This document shows positions 26,228-35,588 of a stretch of DNA of 64,000 nucleotides, piece after piece. Source of the stretch: Nodularia spumigena CCY9414 (GTDB lineage Bacteria > Cyanobacteriota > Cyanobacteriia > Cyanobacteriales > Nostocaceae); the NCBI RefSeq assembly GCF_000340565.2, contig NZ_CP007203.1, positions 784,297-848,296 on the forward strand, written 5' to 3'. A program made the translations under genes and the position numbers. The first letter of the stretch is position 1, and every line of letters starts with the position of its first letter. The notes below the pieces were generated by a model. It was not told the DNA's origin, did no database searches, and saw nothing but the letters and a program-made list of their open reading frames with translations.

Positions 26228-27838
26228 TTATCCTTGTTTCGACAACAACTTGCCAATAGTGCGATTTTCTGGTGTAAAAGTCGCCTTCGCCACCCGTTGA
26301 ATATCCGCAGTTGTCACCGCCGAAATGTCATCTAATTGCTTAAACAAATTCCGCCAAGAACCAGTTTTTACCTCTGCTTCCAATAACTGCTGCGCCATAC
26401 CCATATTGGAATTAAGGCTAAGTAATAAACTCGCCCGTGCTTGGGTTTTCACCCGTTGTAAGTCAACCTCCGCCACAGGTTCAGTTTTCAACTTTTCAAT
26501 TTCTTGTTGCAAAGCTGTTGCTACCTCATCCACCGTGTGACCGGGAGCCGTGAGAGCATAAAATAACATTAAATTTGGGTACTTATCCCCAGGAAAGCCA
26601 CTAAAACCCTGAGCATTTAATGCTAAACGCTGCTGTTCTACCAAAGATTTATACAAACGCGACGTGCGCCCATTACTTAATAAACCCGCAATAATTTGAT
26701 AAACTGCATCATCGGGATGGGTAACTGATGGGCGGTGATAGCCTTCCAAATACCAAGGTTGAGAAGCTAGTTCTAAAGTAAATTCTCGTGTTTGTGCTTG
26801 CGGTGGTTCAACCGGAATTTTGGCTGTTGCTTTTGGTTTGGCTTGATAACGGCCAAAATAAATTTTTGCCAGTTTTTTCACTTCCACCGGATCGACATCT
26901 CCGACCACAGCAATGGTTAAATTACTCGGTACATAGTGAGCATCAAAGAATTTTTGCACATCTTCCGGTGTGAGATTGCGGATATCTTCTTCATAACCGA
27001 TGACCGGTCGTTTGTAGGGATGGACTGTAAAAGCAGTATCCATCAAATTCTCCACCATCATCCCGATAGGCGAATTATCTACCCGCATCCGCCGTTCTTC
27101 TAAAATCACATCTTTTTCTTTGTAAAACTCCCGACGCACCACAGGCTCTAAAAATCGCTCTGATTCCAGAGACATCCACAGTTTCAACTTATTAGAGGGA
27201 AAGCTGTAAAAGTATTTCGTCGCTTCCGATGAAGTGGTAGCATTTAAACCTACACCCCCGGCTTGGTTGACAATTTGCCCCATTTCGTTTTGTGTAACTA
27301 GCGTGTCTGCTTGGGACTCTACTTGCTTAAATTCAGTTTGCAATTTAGCCAGATCATCTTGTTTATCATTGGCTTTTGCGGTTCTAATTTGAGCATCTAA
27401 TTGTTCTAAGCGGTCGAGTAAAAGTTTTTCCGCTTCGTAGTCTTTTGTACCGATGCGTGTTGTGCCTTTAAATGCTAAATGCTCTAGAAAGTGTGCTACA
27501 CCAGTTTGTCCTTCTGGCTCATCCACACCACCCACATCAGCATAAGTCAGAAACGAAACTACAGGGGCTTGATGCCGTTCCAAGACGATGAATTTTAACC
27601 CATTTTCCAAGCGAAACTCAGTTAATTGCTTAATTACCCGATCTAAATACGGTTGAATTGAAGTTTTTTCGGGTGGGTTTTGACGAAATTGCCGAATTCT
27701 TTGCAGAGGATTTGCAGTTTGAGTTTGAGCTTGAGCTTGAGCTATGTTGGGAAGTAACCCCCACCAGCAAATTACAAGTACCATCAAAATGGTCGAGAGC
27801 CGACGCAATATGATAGTTGAATAATTGGGTTGATTCAT
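26228..27838 (-). CDS. M16-family zinc peptidase, active subunit
   Basis: The start is set at the ATG ending at 27838 (MNQPNYSTIILRRLSTILMV..), giving 536 residues with an N-terminal signal peptide ending near AQAQA; the longer frame to 28009 adds repeat-like DNA. The inverted zinc motif HFLEH is at about 116-120 in GVAHFLEHLAFKG, and the downstream glutamate lies in KDVILEERR. It forms a two-gene unit with the degenerate partner, divergent from a TetR gene. Such pairs degrade or process peptides outside the cytosol. Proximity to the precursor array is notable, but these pairs also occur without RiPP genes. Confidence 0.9.
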   Translation of the reverse strand: MNQPNYSTIILRRLSTILMVLVICWWGLLPNIAQAQAQTQTANPLQRIRQFRQNPPEKTSIQPYLDRVIKQLTEFRLENGLKFIVLERHQAPVVSFLTYADVGGVDEPEGQTGVAHFLEHLAFKGTTRIGTKDYEAEKLLLDRLEQLDAQIRTAKANDKQDDLAKLQTEFKQVESQADTLVTQNEMGQIVNQAGGVGLNATTSSEATKYFYSFPSNKLKLWMSLESERFLEPVVRREFYKEKDVILEERRMRVDNSPIGMMVENLMDTAFTVHPYKRPVIGYEEDIRNLTPEDVQKFFDAHYVPSNLTIAVVGDVDPVEVKKLAKIYFGRYQAKPKATAKIPVEPPQAQTREFTLELASQPWYLEGYHRPSVTHPDDAVYQIIAGLLSNGRTSRLYKSLVEQQRLALNAQGFSGFPGDKYPNLMLFYALTAPGHTVDEVATALQQEIEKLKTEPVAEVDLQRVKTQARASLLLSLNSNMGMAQQLLEAEVKTGSWRNLFKQLDDISAVTTADIQRVAKATFTPENRTIGKLLSKQG

Positions 27839-28021
27839 AAGCGAGAATAAAATTAAAGTTCCATTATCTGATAAATATCCTGTGGGAGCTAAAACCTCAC
27901 CCCAACTCTCTCCTAGCTCAGGAGCTACGGTTAACCTTGTATTAAGCTTTCTGTGCTTTTTGTACCTGACGTTAGACAATAATGATACAAGTCGCGTTCC
28001 GAAAATCACACAATAATTGAT

Positions 28022-28636
28022 ATGCGAGTTTTTAATTCACCTCCACCTTCAGAAGCACAAACACGTACCCGCATTTTACAGGCCGCACAGAAGTTATTTG
28101 CTTCTAAGGGATTTGATGGTACTACCACCCGCGATTTAGCCCAAGCAGCAGGTGTTGCTGAAGGTACTTTGTTTCGTTATTTTGCCAATAAAAAATCTAT
28201 TTTAGTGGAAGTCGCTACAAGTGGCTGGGTGGACATTTTAACAGATTTGCTCACAGAATTGAGTGAAATGGGCAGTTATAAGGCGATCGCTCAAGTGATG
28301 CGCCGCCGGATGTGGAATTTACATAAAAATGTAGATTTGATGAAGGTTTGTTTTATGGAGGTGCAGTTTCATCCAGATTTGCGCGATCGCATTCAAGAAG
28401 AAGTCATTGGTAAAATGACTGATGTGGCTGAAGCTTTCTTTCAATCTGCGATGGACAAGGGTATTTATCGCCAAACTGATGCTAAATTAGTGGCTAAGGT
28501 GTTTTTGGGAATGTTTGCGATCGCTGGATTCTCTAACAATACTCTCATGGCTCCAGATGCTTCACCCCAAGAAATGCAACAAATGGCGGAAGGTTTGGCT
28601 GATATCTTCCTCAATGGTGTGTTGGCTAAAGAATAA
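28022..28636 (+). CDS. TetR/AcrR-family transcriptional regulator
   Basis: A 204-residue regulator. The N-terminal helix-turn-helix (ILQAAQKLFASKGFDGTTTR, about 17-36, then DLAQAAGVAEGTLFRYFANK) is canonical for TetR. The C-terminal ligand-binding domain carries methionine-rich helices. It is divergent from the M16 pair, and the short spacer would place its operator over both promoters, so it may regulate them. The ligand is unknown. Confidence 0.93.
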   Translation: MRVFNSPPPSEAQTRTRILQAAQKLFASKGFDGTTTRDLAQAAGVAEGTLFRYFANKKSILVEVATSGWVDILTDLLTELSEMGSYKAIAQVMRRRMWNLHKNVDLMKVCFMEVQFHPDLRDRIQEEVIGKMTDVAEAFFQSAMDKGIYRQTDAKLVAKVFLGMFAIAGFSNNTLMAPDASPQEMQQMAEGLADIFLNGVLAKE

Positions 28637-28677
28637 TTGAACGCCGATGTACGCCGATGTACGCCGATGAAGGCGTT

Positions 28678-29151
28678 TTAGGTGATTTGTTTTGCTTGCT
28701 GACTCCATTGTTCTACTACATCAATCGTTGGACACAAGTCTCGTCGCTGCGTTGTTGATACCTGTAGGCGCATAATTTGTTGGTGTAATCTATGGGTGGG
28801 TGTTTGAGCTAGTTGTGCCACAGAAGCAATACCAGAATGCAGCAATAAACCACAATATTTCATTCCTATTCCAGGAATACGCGCCAAATCGGCTAAGGCG
28901 ATCCATTTATTTACATATTGCAGATTAACTTGTAATTTATTTGCTAAATTTACCCTGGTTTCGGCAGTTTTTCCTTGTTTAATTAGCTCTTTTGTGGTAA
29001 TGATTCCACAATTTTGCAGTTTGGCTTGTTCTGACTCAGTTAATCCTGGTAATTGTTCAATTGGCCAATCACAAGCGGTGATCGGATTTTTAGTATTTGG
29101 CTGTTTGGCGGGCATTTGCTTTTGTTGAGTATGGCTGTGTTTGGAGTTCAT
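28678..29151 (-). CDS. DUF4332 helix-hairpin-helix-like protein
   Basis: A 157-residue protein with two tandem helix-hairpin-helix-like units: LPGLTESEQAKLQNCGIITT (34-53) and IPGIGMKYCGLLLHSGIAS (about 93-111). This layout matches DUF4332, a family of unknown role that resembles DNA-binding HhH repeats. It is a single gene located between the convergent TetR gene and the PhzF gene. A GCAGAGG repeat stretch precedes its start. Confidence 0.78.
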   Translation of the reverse strand: MNSKHSHTQQKQMPAKQPNTKNPITACDWPIEQLPGLTESEQAKLQNCGIITTKELIKQGKTAETRVNLANKLQVNLQYVNKWIALADLARIPGIGMKYCGLLLHSGIASVAQLAQTPTHRLHQQIMRLQVSTTQRRDLCPTIDVVEQWSQQAKQIT

Positions 29152-29209
29152 CCTAACGTTTTTTAACGCAGAGGGGCGCTAAGGTAAGCGCAGAGGTACG
29201 CGGAGTTTT

Positions 29210-30007
29210 TTAGGTAAATAATTCGCCCCGCATTACGGTTATTGCTTGTCCAGAGAGAAGCACGCGATCGCCTCCTGGATAGCGCACCTTGACCACTCCA
29301 CCGCGTTGGGAGGCTTGAAACGCCAAAAACTCATCTTTATGCAGGCGATCGCGCCAGAAAGCCGCCAGACAGCAATGAGCCGCCCCAGTCACAGGGTCTT
29401 CATTTATACCTAATCCCGGTGCAAAAAAGCGAGAAACAAAATCATATTCAGAATCAGCATTAGTTTGGCTAGTGACAATCACATCAGGTATAGGCAAAGT
29501 TTTCAATAGCTGAAAATTAGGCTGCATTTGTCGTACCAAATCCTCAGACTCCACCTCGACTAAATACCCCAGAGAATTTTGCAGCACCGATTTACAACTA
29601 ACACCCAAAGCCTCGCTTAATTCCCCAGAAGCGACCGTTTCCTGAGATAAATTCACCGGAAAATCTAACGAAATCCACTCACCCAAACATTCAGCAATTA
29701 AAACACCACTTTTAGTATAAAAACGGGCAACCTCATCAGGTAACAAATACCCCTCAGACCAAAGAACATGAGCGCTAGCCAAAGTTGCGTGACCACAAAG
29801 AGGAACTTCCACCGTTGGAGTAAACCAACGCAAACTAAAACCATCATCCTGTCGCAGCAAAAAAGCCGTCTCCGACAAATTCATCTCCTGAGCCACATTT
29901 TGCATCCAAGCATCATCCCGAAACTCAGACAAAACACAAACCGCCGCCGGATTCCCCGCAAAACACCTATTTGTAAAAGCATCAACCTGAAAAATCACCA
30001 ATCCCAT
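29210..30007 (-). CDS. PhzF-family isomerase/epimerase
   Basis: A 265-residue member of the PhzF (phenazine biosynthesis-like) family, which has the diaminopimelate epimerase fold. The conserved glutamate lies in EMNLSETAFL (about 42-51), with CGHAT near 71-75 and DPVTGAAHCCL near 218-228. Substrate unknown; phenazine genes are absent nearby, so the name is a family label only. An AGGTGAG ribosome site supports the start. Divergent from the aminopeptidase P gene. Confidence 0.9.
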   Translation of the reverse strand: MGLVIFQVDAFTNRCFAGNPAAVCVLSEFRDDAWMQNVAQEMNLSETAFLLRQDDGFSLRWFTPTVEVPLCGHATLASAHVLWSEGYLLPDEVARFYTKSGVLIAECLGEWISLDFPVNLSQETVASGELSEALGVSCKSVLQNSLGYLVEVESEDLVRQMQPNFQLLKTLPIPDVIVTSQTNADSEYDFVSRFFAPGLGINEDPVTGAAHCCLAAFWRDRLHKDEFLAFQASQRGGVVKVRYPGGDRVLLSGQAITVMRGELFT

Positions 30008-30077
30008 AACTCACCTAAAATAAAATAACCACTCCGCGAACCTTTGCGCTTACCTCCGCGCCCCTCTGCGTTAAATC

Positions 30078-31433
30078 ATGCTCAAACAAACCTTACACCA
30101 CCGCCGACAACAACTAGCCACCCTCATCAACTTTCCCGCAATATTGTGGTCAGGAAACACCAACCCCCGCAACTTCCCCGCCAACACTTACCCATTTCGA
30201 GCCAGTAGCCATTTCCTCTACTTCGCCGGACTACCATTACAAAACGCCGCAATTCGCCTAGAAGGAGGCAAACTAGAACTATTCATAGATAATCCCACAC
30301 CCAGCAGCGCCCTGTGGCATGGACAAATGCCCACCCGTGACGAAATAGCCGAGCAAATAGGCGCAGATACAGCCCGACCAATGGCAGAATTAGAATCATA
30401 TTTAGAAGATGCAGCCACAATTCCCGTCCAGAATGCAGCTACTTGGACACAGCAAACACAGTTATTAAATAGATGGGTGCTACCACAACAACCGCCCCAA
30501 GGAAATGATTTAGAATTAGCCAAAGCCATAATTTCCCTCCGTCTCACCCATGACGCAGGCGCATTAATTGAATTGCGAAAAGCTGCGGCTGTAACTGTTG
30601 CGGCGCATAAAGCCGGGATAGCAGCCACATCAAAAGCTAAACTAGAAGCAGAAGTTCGTGCAGCTATGGAAGCGGTGATTATTGGTGAAAATATGACCAC
30701 TTCTTACAACAGTATTGTCACCGTTCACGGCGAAGTTCTACATAACGAACATTATCACCATCCACTGCAACCAGGTGATTTAATTTTGGCTGATGTCGGT
30801 GCAGAAACCGCAATGGGTTGGGCTGCTGATGTTACCCGGACTTGGCCTGTATCTGGTAAGTTTTCATCTACCCAAAGAGATATTTATGATGTAGTGCTGG
30901 CGGCTCATGATGCTTGTATTGCTAAAATACGCCCAGGTGTGGAGTATGGAGATATTCATTTATTAGCCGCTACAGTCATCGCTGAAGGTTTGGTAGATTT
31001 AGGCATTTTACAAGGAAATCCCGCAGATTTAGTAGAAATGGATGCCCATGCGCTGTTTTTCCCTCATGGAATTGGTCATTTATTGGGTTTAGATGTGCAT
31101 GATATGGAAGATTTGGGCGATTTAGCTGGGTATGAAGAAGGAAGAACCAGAAGCGATCGCTTTGGCTTGGGCTACCTGCGTTTAAATCGTCTTTTGCGTC
31201 CAGGAATGTTAGTCACAATTGAACCGGGATTTTATCAAGTTCCAGCAATTTTAAATGATCCTAACGTGCGCTCAAAATATGAAAATATCGTCAATTGGCA
31301 GCGTTTATCTGAATTCACCGACGTGCGGGGAATACGTATAGAAGATGATGTTTTAGTTACAGAATCAGGCAGCGAAGTTTTGACAGATGCTTTACCAAAT
31401 CAGGCGATCGCCATTGAAACAATAGCAAATTAA
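30078..31433 (+). CDS. Aminopeptidase P family (Xaa-Pro aminopeptidase)
   Basis: A 451-residue M24B metallopeptidase that removes N-terminal residues preceding proline. An N-terminal creatinase-like domain (1-170) is followed by the pita-bread catalytic domain. The dinuclear metal ligands are visible in order: the two aspartates in ADVGAETAMGWAADVTRTW, the histidine in FPHGIGHLLGLDVHD, and the glutamates in VTIEPGFY and IRIEDDVLV. No signal peptide is seen, so it is cytosolic. Divergent from the PhzF gene. Confidence 0.94.
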   Translation: MLKQTLHHRRQQLATLINFPAILWSGNTNPRNFPANTYPFRASSHFLYFAGLPLQNAAIRLEGGKLELFIDNPTPSSALWHGQMPTRDEIAEQIGADTARPMAELESYLEDAATIPVQNAATWTQQTQLLNRWVLPQQPPQGNDLELAKAIISLRLTHDAGALIELRKAAAVTVAAHKAGIAATSKAKLEAEVRAAMEAVIIGENMTTSYNSIVTVHGEVLHNEHYHHPLQPGDLILADVGAETAMGWAADVTRTWPVSGKFSSTQRDIYDVVLAAHDACIAKIRPGVEYGDIHLLAATVIAEGLVDLGILQGNPADLVEMDAHALFFPHGIGHLLGLDVHDMEDLGDLAGYEEGRTRSDRFGLGYLRLNRLLRPGMLVTIEPGFYQVPAILNDPNVRSKYENIVNWQRLSEFTDVRGIRIEDDVLVTESGSEVLTDALPNQAIAIETIAN

Positions 31434-31446
31434 TGGCTCATTGTAA

Positions 31447-31881
31447 TTATTTTGTCACAGGTGTACCATTTAAAGTCATCACAGGATTGCGATCGCCTCC
31501 GGCGGGGCGCAGCCCATCGCAAATACTAATATCAGCTTGCCAACGAGAGGGGAAATCTGGATCAATGAAAGTAATTTCAACTCGGCCCCAATGATAGGTA
31601 GGTTTACCATCAGCCCCTTCTCTATAGGTATCACAACGTACTGATGAAGAGTTTTGTACCCAATAACCGCTATATGAACCTCTGTCTGTGAACACTCCTG
31701 CTAAACCATCAATAAAGATCACTCCATCGGAACCATAGCGCCACACAGCAGTTTTATTGCGATCCTCTTGATAGACCACATTATATTCTTCCGTTGTCCA
31801 AACCTCATCTGCTAGAGCTTTTTGAGGTGCAGCAGCGCAAGTCAATAAAGCTAAAGTCAGGAAAACATAGTTCTTTTTCAT
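31447..31881 (-). CDS. Small exported protein of unknown function
   Basis: A 144-residue protein with a clear signal peptide (MKKNYVFLTLALLTCAAAPQ, cleavage near ALA-D at 24-25). The mature part is beta-rich and includes VWRYGSDGVIFIDGLAGVFT and two cysteines (RCDTYREG, SICDGLRP) that may form a disulfide. It resembles short secreted cyanobacterial proteins but I cannot name a family. It converges with the aminopeptidase P gene, whose stop is 13 bases away. Confidence 0.7.
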   Translation of the reverse strand: MKKNYVFLTLALLTCAAAPQKALADEVWTTEEYNVVYQEDRNKTAVWRYGSDGVIFIDGLAGVFTDRGSYSGYWVQNSSSVRCDTYREGADGKPTYHWGRVEITFIDPDFPSRWQADISICDGLRPAGGDRNPVMTLNGTPVTK

Positions 31882-32225
31882 AAGATTGACTTTAATTTAA
31901 AATTTGGCATTAAGTTCCATTTTCTCACAGTTTTACGAGCCTACTGCCAAACTCAACGAAAGTACAAGTATAAAGATGTTCACGAGTCATAATTGGTACA
32001 TAACCTCATTGATCATGGGCTTTGCGATCGCTAAAAGTCAAACCTCTACCAATTAACCTCACCATAGATTGAGTTATCGTCGGTATCTGGTTGCTCAACT
32101 CGCGTTGAAATCACCTAAGCTGTAAATAGCACGTTAAAATTTTACCGAAAATTCTGAACCACCCTAGAAACATTTAACCTGGGCGGTCCCGGCTGACTCA
32201 TTGACGAATTACCTGTAATTACATT
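31882..32225. promoter_or_regulatory. Divergent spacer upstream of ffh
   Basis: A 344-base region separating the small exported-protein gene and ffh, carrying both promoters. I see no RNA gene or strong hairpin. The ffh ATG follows a weak ribosome-site region. Confidence 0.35.
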
Positions 32226-33698
32226 ATGTTTGATGCCTTATCTGATCGTTTAGAAAGTGCCTGGAAGAAACTACGGGGACAGGACAAAATATCTCAATCC
32301 AATATTCAAGACGCTTTGCGGGAAGTGCGCCGCGCCTTATTGGAAGCTGATGTCAATCTCCAGGTAGTCAAAGATTTTATTAGCGAAGTCGAAACCAAAG
32401 CCCAAGGTGCTGATGTTGTGGCTGGTGTGCGACCTGACCAACAATTCATCAAAATTGTTCACGATGAATTGGTGCGGGTGATGGGGGCGGAAAATGTTCC
32501 CTTAGCGGAAACCGAGGAAAAGCCCACAATCGTTTTAATGGCTGGTTTACAAGGTACTGGTAAAACCACAGCTACAGCTAAATTAGCCTTACATTTAAGA
32601 AAATTAGAGCGTAGCTGTTTGTTAGTCGCCACAGACGTATATCGCCCAGCCGCTATTGATCAGCTGGTGACGTTAGGTAAACAAATTGACGTTCCGGTTT
32701 TTGAATTGGGAAGCGATGCCGACCCTGTAGAAATTGCCCGCCAAGGTGTAGAACGTGCCAAAGCAGAAGGTTTCAATACAGTAATTATCGACACGGCTGG
32801 TCGTCTGCAAATTGACGAAGACATGATGGGGGAATTAGCCCGAATTAAAGCCACTGTCCAACCTCATGAAACCTTGCTAGTCGTGGACTCTATGACTGGA
32901 CAAGAGGCAGCAAATCTGACTCGCACCTTCCACGACAAAATCGGCATTACTGGGGCGATTCTGACCAAATTAGATGGTGATACCCGTGGTGGTGCGGCGC
33001 TATCAGTCAGACAAATATCGGGAGCGCCAATTAAGTTTGTGGGTGTAGGCGAAAAAGTCGAAGCACTGCAACCTTTTTATCCTGAGCGCATGGCATCCCG
33101 GATTCTGGGAATGGGCGATGTTCTTTCCTTAGTAGAAAAAGCTCAGGAAGAATTTGATTTGGCAGATGCCGAGAAAATGCAGGATAAAATCCTGTCAGCC
33201 AAGTTTGACTTTAATGATTTTGTCAAACAGTTGCGGATGCTGAAAAATATGGGTTCCCTGGGCGGGATCATGAAGTTGATTCCCGGAATGAACAAGATTT
33301 CCGATGAGCAATTGAAGCAGGGCGAAACTCAACTCAAGCGCTGCGAGTCGATGATTAACTCCATGACTCGCCAAGAACGCCAAGACCCGGATTTATTGGC
33401 AAGTTCTCCCAGTCGGCGGCGGCGCATTGCCAAAGGTTCTGGTTACAGAGAGCCGGATGTGAGTAAGCTAGTGGCTGATTTCCAAAAAATGCGAACTCTT
33501 ATGCAGCAAATGGGTCAAGGTCAAATGCCGGCGGGAATGCCTGGAATGTTTGGCGGTGGCGGCATGGGTAATCCTTTTGGCGGTGGTGATAATAGTCGTC
33601 CTTCGTCCCCTGGCTGGCGGGGTTATAATAGCGGCGATCGCACCACGAAAAAGAAAAAGAACAAAGAGAAAAAGAAAAAAGGCTTCGGCACTCTCTAG
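32226..33698 (+). CDS. ffh: Signal recognition particle protein Ffh (SRP54)
   Basis: The GTPase subunit of SRP binds the 4.5S/6S-type RNA and signal sequences and targets proteins to the membrane. The 490-residue length is normal. N domain 1-90; G domain with GLQGTGKTTATAKLALHL (about 105-122), DTAGRLQID and TKLDGDTRGG; and the methionine-rich M domain with the RNA-binding region SPSRRRRIAKGSGY. The tail is extended with Gly/Met and Lys runs (KKKKNKEKKKKGFGTL). It heads a run ffh-rpsP-KH gene-phoH-like. Confidence 0.97.
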   Translation: MFDALSDRLESAWKKLRGQDKISQSNIQDALREVRRALLEADVNLQVVKDFISEVETKAQGADVVAGVRPDQQFIKIVHDELVRVMGAENVPLAETEEKPTIVLMAGLQGTGKTTATAKLALHLRKLERSCLLVATDVYRPAAIDQLVTLGKQIDVPVFELGSDADPVEIARQGVERAKAEGFNTVIIDTAGRLQIDEDMMGELARIKATVQPHETLLVVDSMTGQEAANLTRTFHDKIGITGAILTKLDGDTRGGAALSVRQISGAPIKFVGVGEKVEALQPFYPERMASRILGMGDVLSLVEKAQEEFDLADAEKMQDKILSAKFDFNDFVKQLRMLKNMGSLGGIMKLIPGMNKISDEQLKQGETQLKRCESMINSMTRQERQDPDLLASSPSRRRRIAKGSGYREPDVSKLVADFQKMRTLMQQMGQGQMPAGMPGMFGGGGMGNPFGGGDNSRPSSPGWRGYNSGDRTTKKKKNKEKKKKGFGTL

Positions 33699-33815
33699 AC
33701 TTGATGAACTGTTAACTGTTAACTGATAACTGTTAACTGATTCATAGCAGCGAAGGCTAGCAAGTGCTAAAATTGTCATTTGGGTACCAACAAATAGAAG
33801 AATCAGTCCTTAACC

Positions 33816-34076
33816 ATGATTAAATTGCGCTTGAAGCGATTCGGCAAAAAGCGGGAACCAAGTTACCGGATTATCGCCATTAACAGCCTTGCACGCCGCG
33901 ATGGCCGTCCCCTAGAAGAATTGGGATTCTACAACCCCATCACGGATGAAGTGCGACTAGATGTTCCCGGTATCGTCAAGCGACTACAACAAGGCGCTCA
34001 ACCGACTGAGACCGTCCGTAGCATTTTAGTAAAAGCCAATGTTTTTGAACAGGTCAGTGCCACAACCGCATCTTAA
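33816..34076 (+). CDS. rpsP: 30S ribosomal protein S16
   Basis: The 86-residue S16 has the canonical start [20 protein letters not shown] and the LEELGFYNP motif. It lies 117 bases after ffh and overlaps the start of the KH-domain gene by 38 bases, an order conserved in many bacteria. GTTAACTG repeats lie in the ffh-rpsP spacer. Confidence 0.98.
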   Translation: MIKLRLKRFGKKREPSYRIIAINSLARRDGRPLEELGFYNPITDEVRLDVPGIVKRLQQGAQPTETVRSILVKANVFEQVSATTAS

Positions 34077-34497
34077 CGCCGGAATAGAATCCCTCACAGC
34101 TAGTCCTAACTATGTTAGGCTAGTTAAATTTTTGATGCAGCCATTTTTAGAATCTCCAGAGACTTTGAGCATTGATTGTGAAATTTCTCAGACCCTCAAA
34201 CGGGTTTGGATTCGCATCGCCTTTGAAAGCAAGGACAAGGGAAAAGTGTTTGGTCGAGGGGGACGCAATATTCAGGCAATTAGAACAGTAATTGCGGCGG
34301 CAGCAGAATTTGCGGGACAATCCGTTTACTGGGATATGTACGGCAGTAATAGTTTTGGACGAGAGGGAATGTCTTCTGACGACGACCAGCAAGAGCGCTC
34401 GCCTTCGGCACTGCGGGGAGGGCAATCGCCAGAACCAAAAACGCCAGACAGAACTGTAAATATACCCAAACCTGTTGTCAAACCCCGAATTCGCTAG
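34039..34497 (+). CDS. KH-domain RNA-binding protein (KhpA/YlqC-like)
   Basis: A 152-residue protein with one KH domain; the GxxG loop lies in [18 protein letters not shown]. KhpA-type proteins bind RNA and sit next to rpsP in many bacteria. The listed start overlaps rpsP by 38 bases; a later start at 34135 would cut into the first KH strand, so the upstream one is preferred. The C-terminal tail (about 118-131, [15 protein letters not shown]) is encoded by a dispersed palindromic repeat at 34394-34430, inserted in frame. Confidence 0.88.
   Translation: MFLNRSVPQPHLNAGIESLTASPNYVRLVKFLMQPFLESPETLSIDCEISQTLKRVWIRIAFESKDKGKVFGRGGRNIQAIRTVIAAAAEFAGQSVYWDMYGSNSFGREGMSSDDDQQERSPSALRGGQSPEPKTPDRTVNIPKPVVKPRIR
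34394..34430 (-). repeat. Dispersed palindromic repeat inside the KH gene
   Basis: The minus-strand sequence GGCGATTGCCCTCCCCGCAG followed by TGCCGAAGGCGAGCGC matches the repeat at 14317-14348 at most positions, with the shared block GCAGTGCCGAAGGC. It falls in the disordered tail, where it adds about 12 codons without a stop. Confidence 0.6.
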
Positions 34498-34509
34498 TTA
34501 GGCTAGAGA

Positions 34510-34568
34510 AAGTCTGAGCGGTGGACACTGAAGCTCGCCGAAGTGCTGTGGTTAATCCCGCTCAGATA
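34510..34568 (+). ncRNA. Structured intergenic element, possible small RNA or 5' leader
   Basis: GTCTGAGCGG pairs with CCGCTCAGAT (9 perfect pairs) around about 38 bases, inside which CACT/AGTG arms can also pair. It lies between the KH gene and the PhoH-like gene. No T-run follows, so it is not a simple terminator. I cannot match it to a known RNA family; the call is tentative. Confidence 0.3.
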
Positions 34569-34630
34569 TTTCAGTAAAAATCACCTTTGTTGTCAAAAAC
34601 TGCACTTAAGAAACTCAGCAATAAATACTT

Positions 34631-35584
34631 ATGGCAGATGCCTTAATCATTCAGCTGCCTAATATTCCCAGTGCGATCGCTCTCGCCGGTGATAGAGAAG
34701 AAAATCTCAAACTCCTATCCCGACAAACAGGAGCTAGTTTAGTGTTGCGCGGACAAGAACTACACATTGGTGGTACAGAAGCGCAAATGCATCTGGCTGA
34801 TCAATTAGTGCGATCGCTTGAAGTAATCTGGACTAAGGGCAATACTCTCTCCAGTGCCGACATTTTAACAGCCCGCCAAGCCCTGGATAGCGATCGACAA
34901 GACGAACTTCAGGAATTACAGCGAGATGTCTTGGCTAAAACTCGTCGCGGTGAAGAAATTCGTGCTAAAACTTTTCGCCAAAAAGAATACATTAAGGATA
35001 TCCGTAGGCGTGACCTGACATTTTGCATTGGCCCGGCTGGAACAGGTAAAACCTATCTTGCTGTTGTGGTTGCGGTGCAAGCACTCCTAAACAACCAAGT
35101 AGAAAAGCTGATTTTAACTCGTCCGGCTGTAGAAGCTGGGGAAAAATTGGGATTTCTTCCCGGAGATTTACAGCAGAAAGTTAATCCCTATCTCCGCCCA
35201 CTTTACGATGCTATCTATGAATTTATTGATCCAGAAAAAGTCCCTAGTTTAATGGAACGGGGTGTCATTGAAGTTGCGCCACTTGCTTATATGCGAGGAC
35301 GCACCCTCAATCATGCTTTTGTAATTGTAGATGAAGCCCAGAATACTACACCCGCCCAAATGAAAATGGTGTTGACTCGTTTGGGTTTCCGTTCTCGAAT
35401 GGTAATTACAGGTGACACCACACAAACCGATTTACCCCTGAGCCAAAAATCAGGACTAGCCGTAGCCTTACAAGTTCTCAAGAACGTTGAAGGTATTGGC
35501 TTTTGCGAATTCACCCAAAAAGATGTTGTGCGCCATGCCCTAGTTCAGCGCATTGTTGCCGCTTACGAACGTTATGAAAGATAA
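34631..35584 (+). CDS. PhoH-family ATPase
   Basis: A 317-residue PhoH-like P-loop ATPase. An N-terminal KH-like segment (1-100) is followed by the ATPase core: Walker A GPAGTGKTYLAVVVAVQALL near 137-156, Walker B FVIVDEAQNTTPAQMKM near 232-248, and the sensor TGDTTQTDLP. PhoH proteins are implicated in RNA metabolism and phosphate stress, often next to rRNA-maturation genes. Here the gene follows rpsP and the KH gene, fitting an RNA-related role. Confidence 0.93.
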   Translation: MADALIIQLPNIPSAIALAGDREENLKLLSRQTGASLVLRGQELHIGGTEAQMHLADQLVRSLEVIWTKGNTLSSADILTARQALDSDRQDELQELQRDVLAKTRRGEEIRAKTFRQKEYIKDIRRRDLTFCIGPAGTGKTYLAVVVAVQALLNNQVEKLILTRPAVEAGEKLGFLPGDLQQKVNPYLRPLYDAIYEFIDPEKVPSLMERGVIEVAPLAYMRGRTLNHAFVIVDEAQNTTPAQMKMVLTRLGFRSRMVITGDTTQTDLPLSQKSGLAVALQVLKNVEGIGFCEFTQKDVVRHALVQRIVAAYERYER

Positions 35585-35588
35585 TGGG

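Noticed and set aside
30218-30700. 160-residue minus-strand ORF
   Set aside because: Lies wholly inside the aminopeptidase P gene, whose motifs are intact; a shadow frame.
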